Assembly: GCA_023413135.1 (NCBI GenBank)
Contig: JAEZQK010000023.1
Coordinates: 1 to 46,656, forward strand
Direction: 5' to 3'
Source of the DNA: Bacillota bacterium
GTDB taxonomy: Bacteria > Bacillota > Clostridia > Christensenellales > Aristaeellaceae
Length of the DNA: 46,656 nt
The notes beneath the pieces are model-generated. The model was not told the origin of the DNA. It searched no databases and saw nothing but the letters and a program-made list of their open reading frames with translations. How positions within the stretch are numbered: position 1 is the first letter of the stretch; every line of letters begins with the position of its first letter. Below, one piece after another: positions 31,878 to 40,329 of the stretch. A program made the translations under genes and the position numbers.

Positions 31878-32870
31878 ATGGACATCCGCATCATGGAAAT
31901 GGGTGACTTAAGCCGCGTGATGGAGATCTGGAATGCCAGCGTAGCGGCCCAGGAGGTTGTATATTACCCGCTGACAAAGGCGTATTTCGAGAAAAAGTTT
32001 CTGAGCGATCCCAATTATGATCCGGCATATTCCCTGGTCGCTTCGGAGGACGGCCGCGTGGTGGGGTTTATTAGCGGCATCGCCAAGAAGATTCTGCTGC
32101 CCAAGGAAACCCATCAAAATACCCCTGGATACATCACCTGCATCTTTGTGGACAAGGCCTTCAGGCGGCGCGGCATCGGCACGGCCCTTTTGAATGCTTT
32201 GATGGATGGTTTTGCAAAAAGCGGCAAGAAGCGCATTGCCTGCTCCGGTGGGAATCCCATCAACCTGGACTGGATCGTGCCGGGCACAGAGAATCATGAC
32301 CACAACAATGCACCCGGCATGGACGAGGACTGCCCGGGCCATCCCTTCCTTTTGAAGAACGGCTTCGAGGACAAATACCGGGAAATAGCCATGTACCTGA
32401 ATCTGAAGGATTACATGCAAGCGCTCGATTTGCAGCAGAGGCAGGAAAAGCTTCTGGCCGAGGGCATCTATACGGGCCGGTACGATGTCTCTTTGAACTA
32501 TGACTTTGATGGCATGTGCGACCGGGTGGGCAGCGAATACTGGCGCAAGGTCTTAAGGGATGAAACGGCCGCCTCCAACCCCAGGCCAATCCTGGCGGCG
32601 ACTCATGACAAGCATATCGTCGGATTTACGGGCCCTGTGGATAAGCAGGAAAGCGGCAGGGGCTGGTTTACCGGCATCTGCACGGATCCCCTGTTTGAAA
32701 AGCGGGGCATCGCCACGGTGCTGTTCAACCTGTTGATGCAGGAATTCATCGCGGAAGGGGCTGCCTTCAGCACGCTGTTCACGGGCAATGACAACCATGC
32801 CCAGCGTGTGTACCTGCGGGCCGGCTTCCGCATTGCGCGCCGGTTCGTGGTCATGGACCGGGCGCTTTAA
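31878..32870 (+). CDS. Double-domain GNAT acetyltransferase
   Basis: About 330 residues made of two GNAT domains. The first (1-175) has the acetyl-CoA loop VDKAFRRRGIGTALL; the second (195-330) has TDPLFEKRGIATVLF. Two-domain GNATs often use one half for catalysis and the other for structure. It begins 15 bases after the namZ-like gene with GGGAGG upstream, so it belongs to the same transcript. The target is unknown; an amino sugar or peptide from the imported substrate is a reasonable guess. Confidence 0.82.
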   Translation: MDIRIMEMGDLSRVMEIWNASVAAQEVVYYPLTKAYFEKKFLSDPNYDPAYSLVASEDGRVVGFISGIAKKILLPKETHQNTPGYITCIFVDKAFRRRGIGTALLNALMDGFAKSGKKRIACSGGNPINLDWIVPGTENHDHNNAPGMDEDCPGHPFLLKNGFEDKYREIAMYLNLKDYMQALDLQQRQEKLLAEGIYTGRYDVSLNYDFDGMCDRVGSEYWRKVLRDETAASNPRPILAATHDKHIVGFTGPVDKQESGRGWFTGICTDPLFEKRGIATVLFNLLMQEFIAEGAAFSTLFTGNDNHAQRVYLRAGFRIARRFVVMDRAL

Positions 32871-32928
32871 GCTAAGGCGTCAACCGCACGGTTGCGGCGC
32901 AAATATAATTAGGAAAAGAGGGTTTTTC

Positions 32929-34512
32929 ATGCGTAACCGGAAATGGGCATCCATGCTCGCGTTGCTTCTCACCCTGGCGCTGCTGATTCCAGTAAGCGGT
33001 CTTGGGGAAGTCACCTACGATTCCGAAGACCTCGCCTGGAAGAAGAACATGACCCCCGCTACGTTCTCCCTGTTTTTCAACATGTCCTGGGCGCCCTTTG
33101 ACGTGTGGGGCACCGATCATGTCTCCCAGCAGGTGACAAAGGATACGGGCATCTCTTTTGAAGCCACCAAAGCCCAGGATGCCAACCATATGGCCACCAT
33201 CGTGGCTACCGGCGAGCTTCCGGATGCCTTCTTCGTCTACGGCACCTCCAACATCGATCTGCTGGAGGACGAGAACGTCTGCTGGCCCTGGGACGAATTG
33301 ATCGAAAAGTACGCTCCCGAGTTCATGGACCTGATCGATCCTTCCGAAATCGCCATGGCCACCAAGGACGACGGGCATTTCTACACCCTGTATACCCATG
33401 TCCGTAACCAGGCGTACTGGGATGACCCCGCCAAGGGCGTCAGCTACGGCCAGCCCGTCATCAGCTTCCGGGACGACATCATGGCGGAGCTTGGCAATCC
33501 CGCCATCGAATCGGTGGATGATTTCTACAATGTACTGAAGCAGGTCAAGGAAAAGTATCCCGATATGGTTCCCTACCTGCAGCAGCAGGTCAACGCCGAT
33601 TTCCTGGCCTATACCTTCGGCATCGATTACGAGGGCACCAAGGGCATGTCGACGGTGGTGGACGGCAACGCCATCTACACCTATTCCGAGCAGGGCCCCG
33701 TCACCGATTACCTCACGTATGAAAACAAGCTGATGCGGGAAGGCCTCATGAGCCAGGAGGGCCTGACCTATGACTTTGAACAGACCAAGGCTGCCGTGAT
33801 GGCCGGAAACGTGTTCTGCTACGCCGGCCAGGCCTATGACGTGGACCAGATCAACCAGGCGCTGGATACCCTGGAGGGCAACAAGCTGTACTATACCGCT
33901 CTACGCAAGCAGCTTACGGTAAACGGCGAGGACCGCTGCGCCCTGACTTATGCCGCCGGTGGGTTTGCCGGGTTCTATATCTCCAAAAGCTGCAAGGATC
34001 CCGACCGCCTGATCGCGCTGATGGAATACATGAAGAGCCCCTACGGCGACCGTCTGACCCAGTGGGGCGTGGAAGGCTTGGATTACGAGCTGAAGGACGG
34101 TTATCCTATCCAGTTCGACACCTACACTTGGAAGGAGCGGGGCGATAACGTATGGTATTTCCAGGCCACCTTTGAGGCCGAAAACCAAAAGGCCATCGCC
34201 AAGGCGGCCGTCAATCCCAAATACGGCCAGGTGGCCCATCTTGTCCTGGATTACAAGCCCTACTGGAGCTATGACGTGGCCCTGGCCATGATCAACAACG
34301 CGGCGGCCAACACGCCCATGGGCGACATCAAGGTGGCCATCGACAGCCTGAAGGTAAACAGCTTCACTGCGGCCATCACCGCCAAGACCGGGGAAGAATG
34401 CAAGTCTGTGATCGACAGCTACTTCGCGGGGCTTGACAAGGCGGGTCTGGCGGAATACAACAAGTTCCTCAACGACCAGTACCAAGCCATGAAGGCGAAG
34501 CTTGCCCAGTGA
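32929..34512 (+). CDS. Extracellular solute-binding protein of a sugar ABC transporter (LplA/YtcQ type)
   Basis: About 527 residues, the size of LplA/YtcQ-type binding proteins. The N-terminus is a signal peptide (RNRKWASM, hydrophobic core, VSGLGEV) with no cysteine, so it has no lipobox. In Gram-positive bacteria such proteins are normally lipoproteins, so anchoring here must differ. Aromatic-rich patches (YWDDPAKGVSYG, YTWKERGDNVWYF) fit carbohydrate binding. AAGAGGG upstream sets ATG 32929; the frame runs back into the GNAT gene. A strong hairpin follows the stop. Confidence 0.88.
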   Translation: MRNRKWASMLALLLTLALLIPVSGLGEVTYDSEDLAWKKNMTPATFSLFFNMSWAPFDVWGTDHVSQQVTKDTGISFEATKAQDANHMATIVATGELPDAFFVYGTSNIDLLEDENVCWPWDELIEKYAPEFMDLIDPSEIAMATKDDGHFYTLYTHVRNQAYWDDPAKGVSYGQPVISFRDDIMAELGNPAIESVDDFYNVLKQVKEKYPDMVPYLQQQVNADFLAYTFGIDYEGTKGMSTVVDGNAIYTYSEQGPVTDYLTYENKLMREGLMSQEGLTYDFEQTKAAVMAGNVFCYAGQAYDVDQINQALDTLEGNKLYYTALRKQLTVNGEDRCALTYAAGGFAGFYISKSCKDPDRLIALMEYMKSPYGDRLTQWGVEGLDYELKDGYPIQFDTYTWKERGDNVWYFQATFEAENQKAIAKAAVNPKYGQVAHLVLDYKPYWSYDVALAMINNAAANTPMGDIKVAIDSLKVNSFTAAITAKTGEECKSVIDSYFAGLDKAGLAEYNKFLNDQYQAMKAKLAQ

Positions 34513-34534
34513 CAAGCTTTAGGTCCACGATCGT

Positions 34535-34564
34535 TCCCGGCCGCCGGATAACCGGCGGCCGGGA
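34535..34564 (+). terminator. Intra-operon hairpin
   Basis: A perfect 13-bp GC-rich stem (34535-34547 with 34552-34564), loop ATAA, no T-run. It lies between the binding-protein gene and the permease genes. Such hairpins usually stabilise or partly end the transcript so that the binding protein is made in excess. Confidence 0.75.
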
Positions 34565-34594
34565 CATAAACGCCGCGGCAGGGGGGATGCATGC

Positions 34595-35575
34595 ATGGTG
34601 ACAACAGACGGACGGCGCGGGATGCGGAATGTAAGGTTTCGCAAGGCTTGCCTGCGCTTTAAGTCCCAGGGCTTTTTGCAAGTGTTTGCCATCATGGGGC
34701 TTTTGTACTTGGCGGTATTCTGTTACCTGCCCATGTTCGGCCTGCAGATCGCCTTTCGGGATTACAAACCCACTATGGGACTTGCCGGCTTCTTTACGGC
34801 GCCGGTTACGGGGAACGATGGATTTTATCACTTCAAGACGTTCTTTAACGATCCTGATTTTGGCATCATCATGCGCAATACCGTCCTGCTAAGCCTGCTC
34901 AAGCTGGCCTTCTCCTTTCCGGTACCCGTCCTGTTTGCGCTGGCCCTCAATGAAATGCGGGGCACAAGGCTCAAGCGCATTGTGCAGACGGTGAGCTACC
35001 TTCCCCACTTTATTTCCTGGGTCATTGTGTACGGGCTGGTGTTCACCTTTCTCAACACCTCCAACGGCGTCGTCAATCAGGTGCTGCACGGCCTGGGCTA
35101 CAAAAAGATGGAGTTTCTTACCGGAACCGAATACTACTGGCCCATCGCCGTGATTACGGATGTGTGGAAGGAGATGGGCTGGTGGTCCATCATCTTCCTG
35201 GCCGCTATCACGGGCATCGATCCCAGCCAGTATGAGTCGGCAAGGGTGGATGGCGCCTCCCGGGTAAAGTGCATCTGGCATATTACATTGCCCAACATCA
35301 AAGGGACCATCGTGGTGGTGCTCATCCTGTCCATCGGCTCGCTGATGAGCGGCGGCATGGGAGGCTCCAACTTTGACCAGTCGTACCTGTTTGGGAACAC
35401 GGTCAATTATTCCCGGTCGATTACGCTGCCCTACTATATTTACAGCATGGGCCTTACCAAGTTCCGCTTTTCGTATGCCACCGCCGTGGGGCTGTTCCAG
35501 TCCGTTATTTCCCTGTGTCTGGTCCTCATCAGCAATGCCTTCAGCAAGCGCACCACCGGACACGGATTCTTTTAG
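34595..35575 (+). CDS. Sugar ABC transporter permease, LplB/UgpA type
   Basis: About 326 residues with six membrane segments and the cytoplasmic EAA loop ESARVDGASRVKCIWHITLPNI near residues 210-230, which contacts the ATPase. YLPMFGLQIAFRDYKP and SYLPHFISWVIVYGLVFTFLN are typical of LplB-type permeases. ATG 34595 has GGGGGG eight bases upstream; ATG 34622 is an alternative. No ATP-binding subunit gene is in the cluster, as is common for this class, where a shared MsmK-type ATPase is used. Confidence 0.93.
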   Translation: MVTTDGRRGMRNVRFRKACLRFKSQGFLQVFAIMGLLYLAVFCYLPMFGLQIAFRDYKPTMGLAGFFTAPVTGNDGFYHFKTFFNDPDFGIIMRNTVLLSLLKLAFSFPVPVLFALALNEMRGTRLKRIVQTVSYLPHFISWVIVYGLVFTFLNTSNGVVNQVLHGLGYKKMEFLTGTEYYWPIAVITDVWKEMGWWSIIFLAAITGIDPSQYESARVDGASRVKCIWHITLPNIKGTIVVVLILSIGSLMSGGMGGSNFDQSYLFGNTVNYSRSITLPYYIYSMGLTKFRFSYATAVGLFQSVISLCLVLISNAFSKRTTGHGFF

Positions 35576-35590
35576 AAGGGAGGGAGACAC

Positions 35591-36487
35591 ATGGATTTGC
35601 GCCGTCACAAAAAACGCACGGCAGAAGACTTAGCTATCAGCCTGATTGTGGGCATGATCATGACCGTCGTCTTTGTGGTCACGGTCTATCCTTTCTGGTA
35701 CTCCGTCATCCTTTCCTTCAACCAGGGGACGGATGCGCTTCGGGGCGGCATTTATTTCTGGCCCCGCACATTCACCTTTGACAACTACGATGCGGTTTTC
35801 GGTATTGATTACGTGTATACCGCCTTCCTGGTGACGGTTGCGCGCACGGTGCTGGGCACTATTCTTGCCGTGGCATTTACCGGGCTGTTTGCCTTTGCTT
35901 GCTCCCATACACGGCTCATGTTTCGCAAATTCTACATCACGGCCATGATTATCGTGATGTATTTCAGCGGCGGGCTGGTGCCCTATTATATGCTGCTGCG
36001 CAACCTGAAGCTGATGGATACCTTCTGGGTATATATCGTTCCCAACCTGTTTTCCGCATTCAATGCGATTTTGATGATCAACTTCTTCAAGGAAATTCCT
36101 GATTCCCTGGAGGAGGCGGCAAGGATCGACGGCGCCAACGAGCTTACGATCTTCTTCCGCATCATCGTGCCGGTATCGATGCCGCTGCTGGCCACCATGG
36201 CGCTATATTCCGGCGTCTGGCATTGGAATGCCTGGACGGACGCTGCTTTCTTTGTCACAAACAAAAACCTGAAAACCCTGGGATATGTGCTGATCACCCT
36301 CATCAACCAGACGGAGGCTGCGGCGCAGACGGTGTTCGGCAAGATCAACCAGGGGGAGATCACCTATACCTCCCTTACGTTGCGTCCCGCTGCCATGGTC
36401 ATCTGCGTGGCGCCTATCGTGGTGGTATACCCCTTCCTCCAAAAGCACTTTGTGAAGGGGATTATGCTGGGCTCTGTGAAAGAATAG
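35591..36487 (+). CDS. Sugar ABC transporter permease, LplC/YtcP type
   Basis: About 298 residues, six membrane segments. The EAA loop reads EEAARIDGANELTIFFRIIVPVSMPLLAT. The early stretch VYPFWYSVILSFNQG and the middle FSGGLVPYYMLLRNLKLMDTFWVYIVPN are typical of LplC/YtcP partners. It starts 15 bases after the first permease with GGGAGG upstream and ends 16 bases before the PIG-L gene. Together with the binding protein it forms a carbohydrate importer whose substrate is inferred from the neighbouring glycan enzymes. Confidence 0.93.
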   Translation: MDLRRHKKRTAEDLAISLIVGMIMTVVFVVTVYPFWYSVILSFNQGTDALRGGIYFWPRTFTFDNYDAVFGIDYVYTAFLVTVARTVLGTILAVAFTGLFAFACSHTRLMFRKFYITAMIIVMYFSGGLVPYYMLLRNLKLMDTFWVYIVPNLFSAFNAILMINFFKEIPDSLEEAARIDGANELTIFFRIIVPVSMPLLATMALYSGVWHWNAWTDAAFFVTNKNLKTLGYVLITLINQTEAAAQTVFGKINQGEITYTSLTLRPAAMVICVAPIVVVYPFLQKHFVKGIMLGSVKE

Positions 36488-36503
36488 CAAAGGAGTCGAT
36501 TTT

Positions 36504-37208
36504 ATGGATGGAAAGACGCAAAGAACCATTATGGCCGTGGGCGCCCATACGGGGGATGCGCAGCTCACTTGCGGCATGTTGCTGGCCAAGCATGCCATGC
36601 AGGGTGACAAAATTATCATTGTTGATCTGACCGCGGGGGAGCGGGGCACGCCCAAGGGAATGACGGTTGCCGATTTCAGGGTTCAAAATGTAAACAGCGC
36701 AAAGGAATTCGCACAGATGCTGGGCGGCGAGAGCATCGTATTCGATGTCCCCGACGGCGAGCTTTACCCTTCCAAGGAGATCGAGCTGAAGCTGGGTCAG
36801 TTGATGCGGGAAAAGCAGGTGGATTCCGTTTTGTATCATTGGAAGAACAGCCTGCACAAGGACCATGTGGCAGCCCACACCATCACCAAGCATGCCATCT
36901 TTTTTGCATCCCTGCCTACCTTCGAGCATCCGCTGCCCCCCGCGCCCATCCGCCGGACCATGTTTGCGGAAAATTGGGAGGATGCCGAGGACTTCGTTCC
37001 TTATTTCTATTTTGATGTAACCGAGGCTTTCCCCCTCTGGAAGGAGGCCATCAAAAAGCTGTGGCTGGCTGAGCACTCCACAAGCTTCAAATACTTAAGG
37101 TATTACGAGGCGCTGAGCATTGCCAGGGGCGCGCTGATCGGCAAGGACCATGCCACCGCCTACGCCATTATGGATTACAGTAAGCGGCAGGTCCTGGATA
37201 CCCTTTAA
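36504..37208 (+). CDS. PIG-L (LmbE-like) deacetylase family protein with altered active-site motif
   Basis: About 234 residues. The family removes N-acetyl groups from amino sugars using zinc bound by the AHPDDE and HPDH motifs. Here the first motif is AHTGDAQ (residues 14-20): the metal-binding His 15 and Asp 18 are kept, but the usual catalytic Asp is Gly 17 and the Glu is Gln 20. The second motif is HKDHVAAH (118-125), and TAGERGT (43-49) is conserved. Activity may therefore be changed or lost. AAAGGAG upstream. Last gene of the NamZ-transporter cluster. Confidence 0.82.
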   Translation: MDGKTQRTIMAVGAHTGDAQLTCGMLLAKHAMQGDKIIIVDLTAGERGTPKGMTVADFRVQNVNSAKEFAQMLGGESIVFDVPDGELYPSKEIELKLGQLMREKQVDSVLYHWKNSLHKDHVAAHTITKHAIFFASLPTFEHPLPPAPIRRTMFAENWEDAEDFVPYFYFDVTEAFPLWKEAIKKLWLAEHSTSFKYLRYYEALSIARGALIGKDHATAYAIMDYSKRQVLDTL

Positions 37209-37244
37209 TATCCCGCTTTTTCGTGCCGGTTTTCGCATACAACA

Positions 37245-37613
37245 AAGGCGGAGGGATCATGCCCTCCGCCTTAGCGTGTCGACAAAGTGGCATGCGCCAC
37301 TTTGTCGAGGATTTTCCCTCACTGCGCTGCAAAAACCTGCGGTTTTTGCGGCCGCTTGTTCGGGCAAGGAAGGAATTTCTCCGAAATTCCTTCCGAAATC
37401 ACCGCACATGTCGCTGATTTCGGATTCCCAATCGGAGGCTCCGTAGCTGAGCGCCGCCTGTGGCGGATAAAGCGAAGCGGAGGAGGCTGGCGAAACGAGC
37501 CGTGGTAGCTCCAGCGCACCACGGCGACGATTGAGCCAGATGGAGAGCGGCCCTCCGATACCTCCCGGGGAATATGGCTACAGTCTAAGGCGGAGGGATT
37601 ATGCCCTCCGCCT
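37245..37613. repeat. Array of perfect hairpins flanked by two identical GGCGGAGGG hairpins, with family F segment
   Basis: Hairpins in order: AAGGCGGAGGG-loop-CCCTCCGCCTT (37245-37272); CGACAAAGTGGC-ATGC-complement (37280-37307); GCAAAAACC-TGC-GGTTTTTGC (37329-37349); GGAAGGAATTTC-TCC-complement (37368-37394); CCGAAATC with GATTTCGG (37393-37423); CCGTGGT with ACCACGG (37500-37524); and the first hairpin again at 37587-37613. The part 37477-37540 is the family F segment also found inverted at 27397-27460. This fills the whole 37209-37628 gap; no gene is visible. Confidence 0.8.
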
Positions 37614-37628
37614 CTTGTTATCAAAACC

Positions 37629-38402
37629 TTATTCGAAATTGTAGGTCAGGCTCACGGTAGCGTTGACCACGATCTGTCCGGCCAGGATGGGGGTGCCGGC
37701 GGCCGCATCTTCGGCCTTGTACATGGCGGAGCCGCCATACAGGTTGTAGCTGTATTCCTTTTCTTCCATGGTGACAAGCTCGCCAAGCGTTTTTTCCATG
37801 GAGACAGCCAGCAGTTCAGCTTTGCGGGCACCGTCTTTTACGGCGGTTTTCAGCGCTTCGTCATAGGCCTCGGCCTGCTTGCTGGAACTGAAGGTGATGC
37901 CATAGGACTGGTTGGCGCCGGCGCCCATGGCTGCGTCAAGCACATTGGAGATTTTGGAAAGGTCCCGCACGGTGACCATCAGCATGTTTTCCACCTGGTA
38001 GCCGCTGATGGATTCGCCCTCGGTAAGCTTGCTGTACTGGTAATCATAGTTGGCGTACACGTTGAAGCTGCTGGTAACGATGTCTTCCTCGGCCACGCCC
38101 TGCTCGCGGATGGCGGCGATGACCTTGTCCATGGTTTCGCTGTTGGCGGCCTGGGCTTCGGCCACGGTGGCGCCCTTGGTGTTGACACCCAGGTTGATGC
38201 TGCCGTAGTCGGCTTTCAGCGTGATGCTGGATGTACCATGCACGGTGACGGTCTTGCCGGGTTTTTGTGTTACCACGGCGTCGGAAGAAGCGGGAGCGGA
38301 AATGACGGCGGGTTCACCGGTGACTTCGGAGATGGCGGGGACGGCCGCGACCAGGATAACGAGCACGGCGGCCAGGGCAACGAGCCAGATTTTTTTCAAC
38401 AT
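37629..38402 (-). CDS. SIMPL-domain (DUF541) secreted protein
   Basis: About 257 residues. The N-terminus is a signal peptide or membrane anchor (LKKIWLVALAAVLVILVAAVPAISE). The body matches the SIMPL/DUF541 family: TVTVHGTSSITLKADYGSINLGV, then a helix with EDIVTSSFNVYANYDYQ, ENMLMVTVRDLSKISNVLDAAMGAGA, and a final ASVSLTYNF-like strand (VNATVSLTYNFE). The family is found in envelopes, and its role is unclear; some members protect against oxidative or wall stress. AAGGAGG upstream. Probably the last gene of the sigma/anti-sigma transcript, 13 bases after it. Confidence 0.85.
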   Translation of the reverse strand: MLKKIWLVALAAVLVILVAAVPAISEVTGEPAVISAPASSDAVVTQKPGKTVTVHGTSSITLKADYGSINLGVNTKGATVAEAQAANSETMDKVIAAIREQGVAEEDIVTSSFNVYANYDYQYSKLTEGESISGYQVENMLMVTVRDLSKISNVLDAAMGAGANQSYGITFSSSKQAEAYDEALKTAVKDGARKAELLAVSMEKTLGELVTMEEKEYSYNLYGGSAMYKAEDAAAGTPILAGQIVVNATVSLTYNFE

Positions 38403-38415
38403 GAAGGTTTCCTCC

Positions 38416-39696
38416 TTATTGTTGTTTCGTTAGTTTACGGTGCTTTCGCACCTTGAGCACGATGAAGACGATGAGGCCCAGCGGGATGATCACGGGCAAT
38501 GCCATGACGAGGAATACGGCCAGGTCCTGGGCAAATTCCACAATGGCTTCCAAGGTGGCGCTCAGTCCCTTTAGGATTCGGTCTCCCAAGGATAATGCCT
38601 TGGTGGAAGCCGCGTCTTTGGCGGTCTCTTCATTCAGGTACACCTGAATGTTGGTGAAGTCGGCGCGGCTGTCGATACCGCGAAGGGAGCTTTCCAGGCT
38701 GTCGATCTGGTACTGGGTGTTGGCGATCTCGTTTTCTACGGCCAAGAGGTCCGCCAGTTCGCCGGTGGTGTTCATGAGCGCGCGCAGCCGTTCCATCTTA
38801 TCCTTTTGCGTCTGCAAGCGCATTTGCGTATCCGAATAGCTTTCGCTTACATCCGTGGCGCTTTCGTTGCTGTCCGTGATCCGGCCGATCGTTCCTACGC
38901 CGCCCTTGAAAACGTCCAGGCTTTCTGTGGGGATGCGCAGGGTAAGGGTCGCGTAGCGCATTTCCCCATGCGTTTTATCACCCGATACGCTGGCGTATTC
39001 CACCCAGCCATGATAGGAATTCGCCAGGGCTTTTACCGCTTCCAGGTCCTGTTCAAACTGCATGGTGGCAAGGGTAAAGCTGGCGGTGCGGATAATCTTG
39101 ATACCCTGCACCGTTTCGCCGGCTGCGGGCGCCGCTTCAGTTTTCATGCTTTGGGTTTGGGAATAGCTGAGGCCGCTTCTTGCGGCGCCGCCTGCATCCG
39201 GCGCTGCGGCGTAATAGATTTCGCCGCCCTCATAAGGGGCCGGTACCGGCATGCCGGAGTTGTTATCCGCCGTCCCCATGTCATCGCTGTAATCCGCCGC
39301 CTTTTGCATGGCGATGCTGTTTTCTTCCGGCTGCGATTGACTGGTCACGGGAACCCATTCACGGACGGCCATGGAACCTGCCGCCAGTACAACGACCGCG
39401 GCGGCGGCGGATACCCATGCGCGCCAGGGTTTTCTCCTTTGTACTTCTGATTGCTTAAGCATATGCGTCCTCTCCTCGGTCCGGATCGCTTGCCGCCAGC
39501 TCTGGCTCCATTCCGTGGGTACCTGCACGGAATCGTCCATACTGGTGAGGTCCTGGAGAAGCGTGCGCATGTCCTCAAGGGACTGTAAGCAGGCGGCACA
39601 TTCTTTCATGTGCTGGTCCATGGCCGCCTTGTCTTCCTCTTTCAGCGTGCCCTCCAGATAATCCGTCAGAAGGGCTTCAAAGCGTTCGCAATTCAA
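38416..39696 (-). CDS. Membrane anti-sigma factor: zinc-finger fused to DUF4349
   Basis: About 426 residues. Residues 1-45 form a ZAS/zf-HC2 zinc finger with H-x3-C-x2-C (HMKECAAC at 29-36). A membrane segment follows near 92-112. The outer part (about 200-400) matches DUF4349: IRTASFTLATMQFEQDLEAVKALA, TLRIPTESLDVFKGGVGTIGRI, a coiled coil LQTQKDKMERLRALM, then a second membrane segment near 395-415. It overlaps the sigma gene by four bases. The arrangement predicts sequestration of the sigma factor at the membrane, with the outer DUF4349 domain sensing an envelope signal. Confidence 0.85.
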   Translation of the reverse strand: MNCERFEALLTDYLEGTLKEEDKAAMDQHMKECAACLQSLEDMRTLLQDLTSMDDSVQVPTEWSQSWRQAIRTEERTHMLKQSEVQRRKPWRAWVSAAAAVVVLAAGSMAVREWVPVTSQSQPEENSIAMQKAADYSDDMGTADNNSGMPVPAPYEGGEIYYAAAPDAGGAARSGLSYSQTQSMKTEAAPAAGETVQGIKIIRTASFTLATMQFEQDLEAVKALANSYHGWVEYASVSGDKTHGEMRYATLTLRIPTESLDVFKGGVGTIGRITDSNESATDVSESYSDTQMRLQTQKDKMERLRALMNTTGELADLLAVENEIANTQYQIDSLESSLRGIDSRADFTNIQVYLNEETAKDAASTKALSLGDRILKGLSATLEAIVEFAQDLAVFLVMALPVIIPLGLIVFIVLKVRKHRKLTKQQ

Positions 39697-40295
39697 TTGT
39701 TGGCCCTCCTTTCACTTCTTTGGACGGACACGCTGGGGAAAAGTTCCGCGTGTTCCATAAGAATTTCTTTTAATTTTAAACGGGCACGATTGATTCTGCT
39801 TTTGACCGTGCCTACGGGCGTGTCGGTGATTTGGGCGATCTCCTCATAGCCCATATCCTCCACCTGGGATAAAAGCAGCACGGTGCGCATGTCCTCCGGC
39901 AACTTGTCAAGACCCTGCCTCAAAGCCTCCATGCGCTCCTTTTGCTCCAGGGCGCTGTAAGGGGTCTGGCCTTTGTCTTCAGGGGCAAAGCCATTTTCCG
40001 ACAGCGCTTCCAGGGATTCCGACTGCACCCGCTTGCGCCTTCTTAACGCATCCAGGCATATATTGTAGGCGATGCGGTACAGCCATGTTTCCAGCTTGGC
40101 CTCGCTGCGGTAGCTGGCCATGGCCCGGTATGCACGCAAAAGCGCTTCCTGGGCGCAGTCGCCGGCATCCTGCTCATTGCCCATGAGCTTTAAGCAGGTC
40201 ATGTAGATCCTGCGCTCAAAGGGTGCTACCAGCGCCTCAAAGGCGGCCGCATCGCCTCGCTTGGCGCGGGCCACCATCAGTTCGTCTGTTTGCAC
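39693..40295 (-). CDS. ECF RNA polymerase sigma factor
   Basis: About 200 residues. Region 2 reads YMTCLKLMGNEQDAGDCAQEALLRAYRAMASYRSEAKLETWLYRIAYN (landmarks: DAGDCAQEA and LETWLYRIA) and region 4 reads LPEDMRTVLLLSQVEDMGYEEIAQITDTPVGTVKSRINRAR. There is no region 3 or extra domain. The start is GTG 40295 with GGAGGG seven bases upstream. The downstream membrane anti-sigma overlaps its stop, so the partner relationship is firm. A perfect palindrome lies 35 bases upstream. Confidence 0.95.
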   Translation of the reverse strand: MQTDELMVARAKRGDAAAFEALVAPFERRIYMTCLKLMGNEQDAGDCAQEALLRAYRAMASYRSEAKLETWLYRIAYNICLDALRRRKRVQSESLEALSENGFAPEDKGQTPYSALEQKERMEALRQGLDKLPEDMRTVLLLSQVEDMGYEEIAQITDTPVGTVKSRINRARLKLKEILMEHAELFPSVSVQRSERRANN

Positions 40296-40329
40296 GGTAT
40301 CCCTCCATTTCTGCGTCGTCCATAGGATG

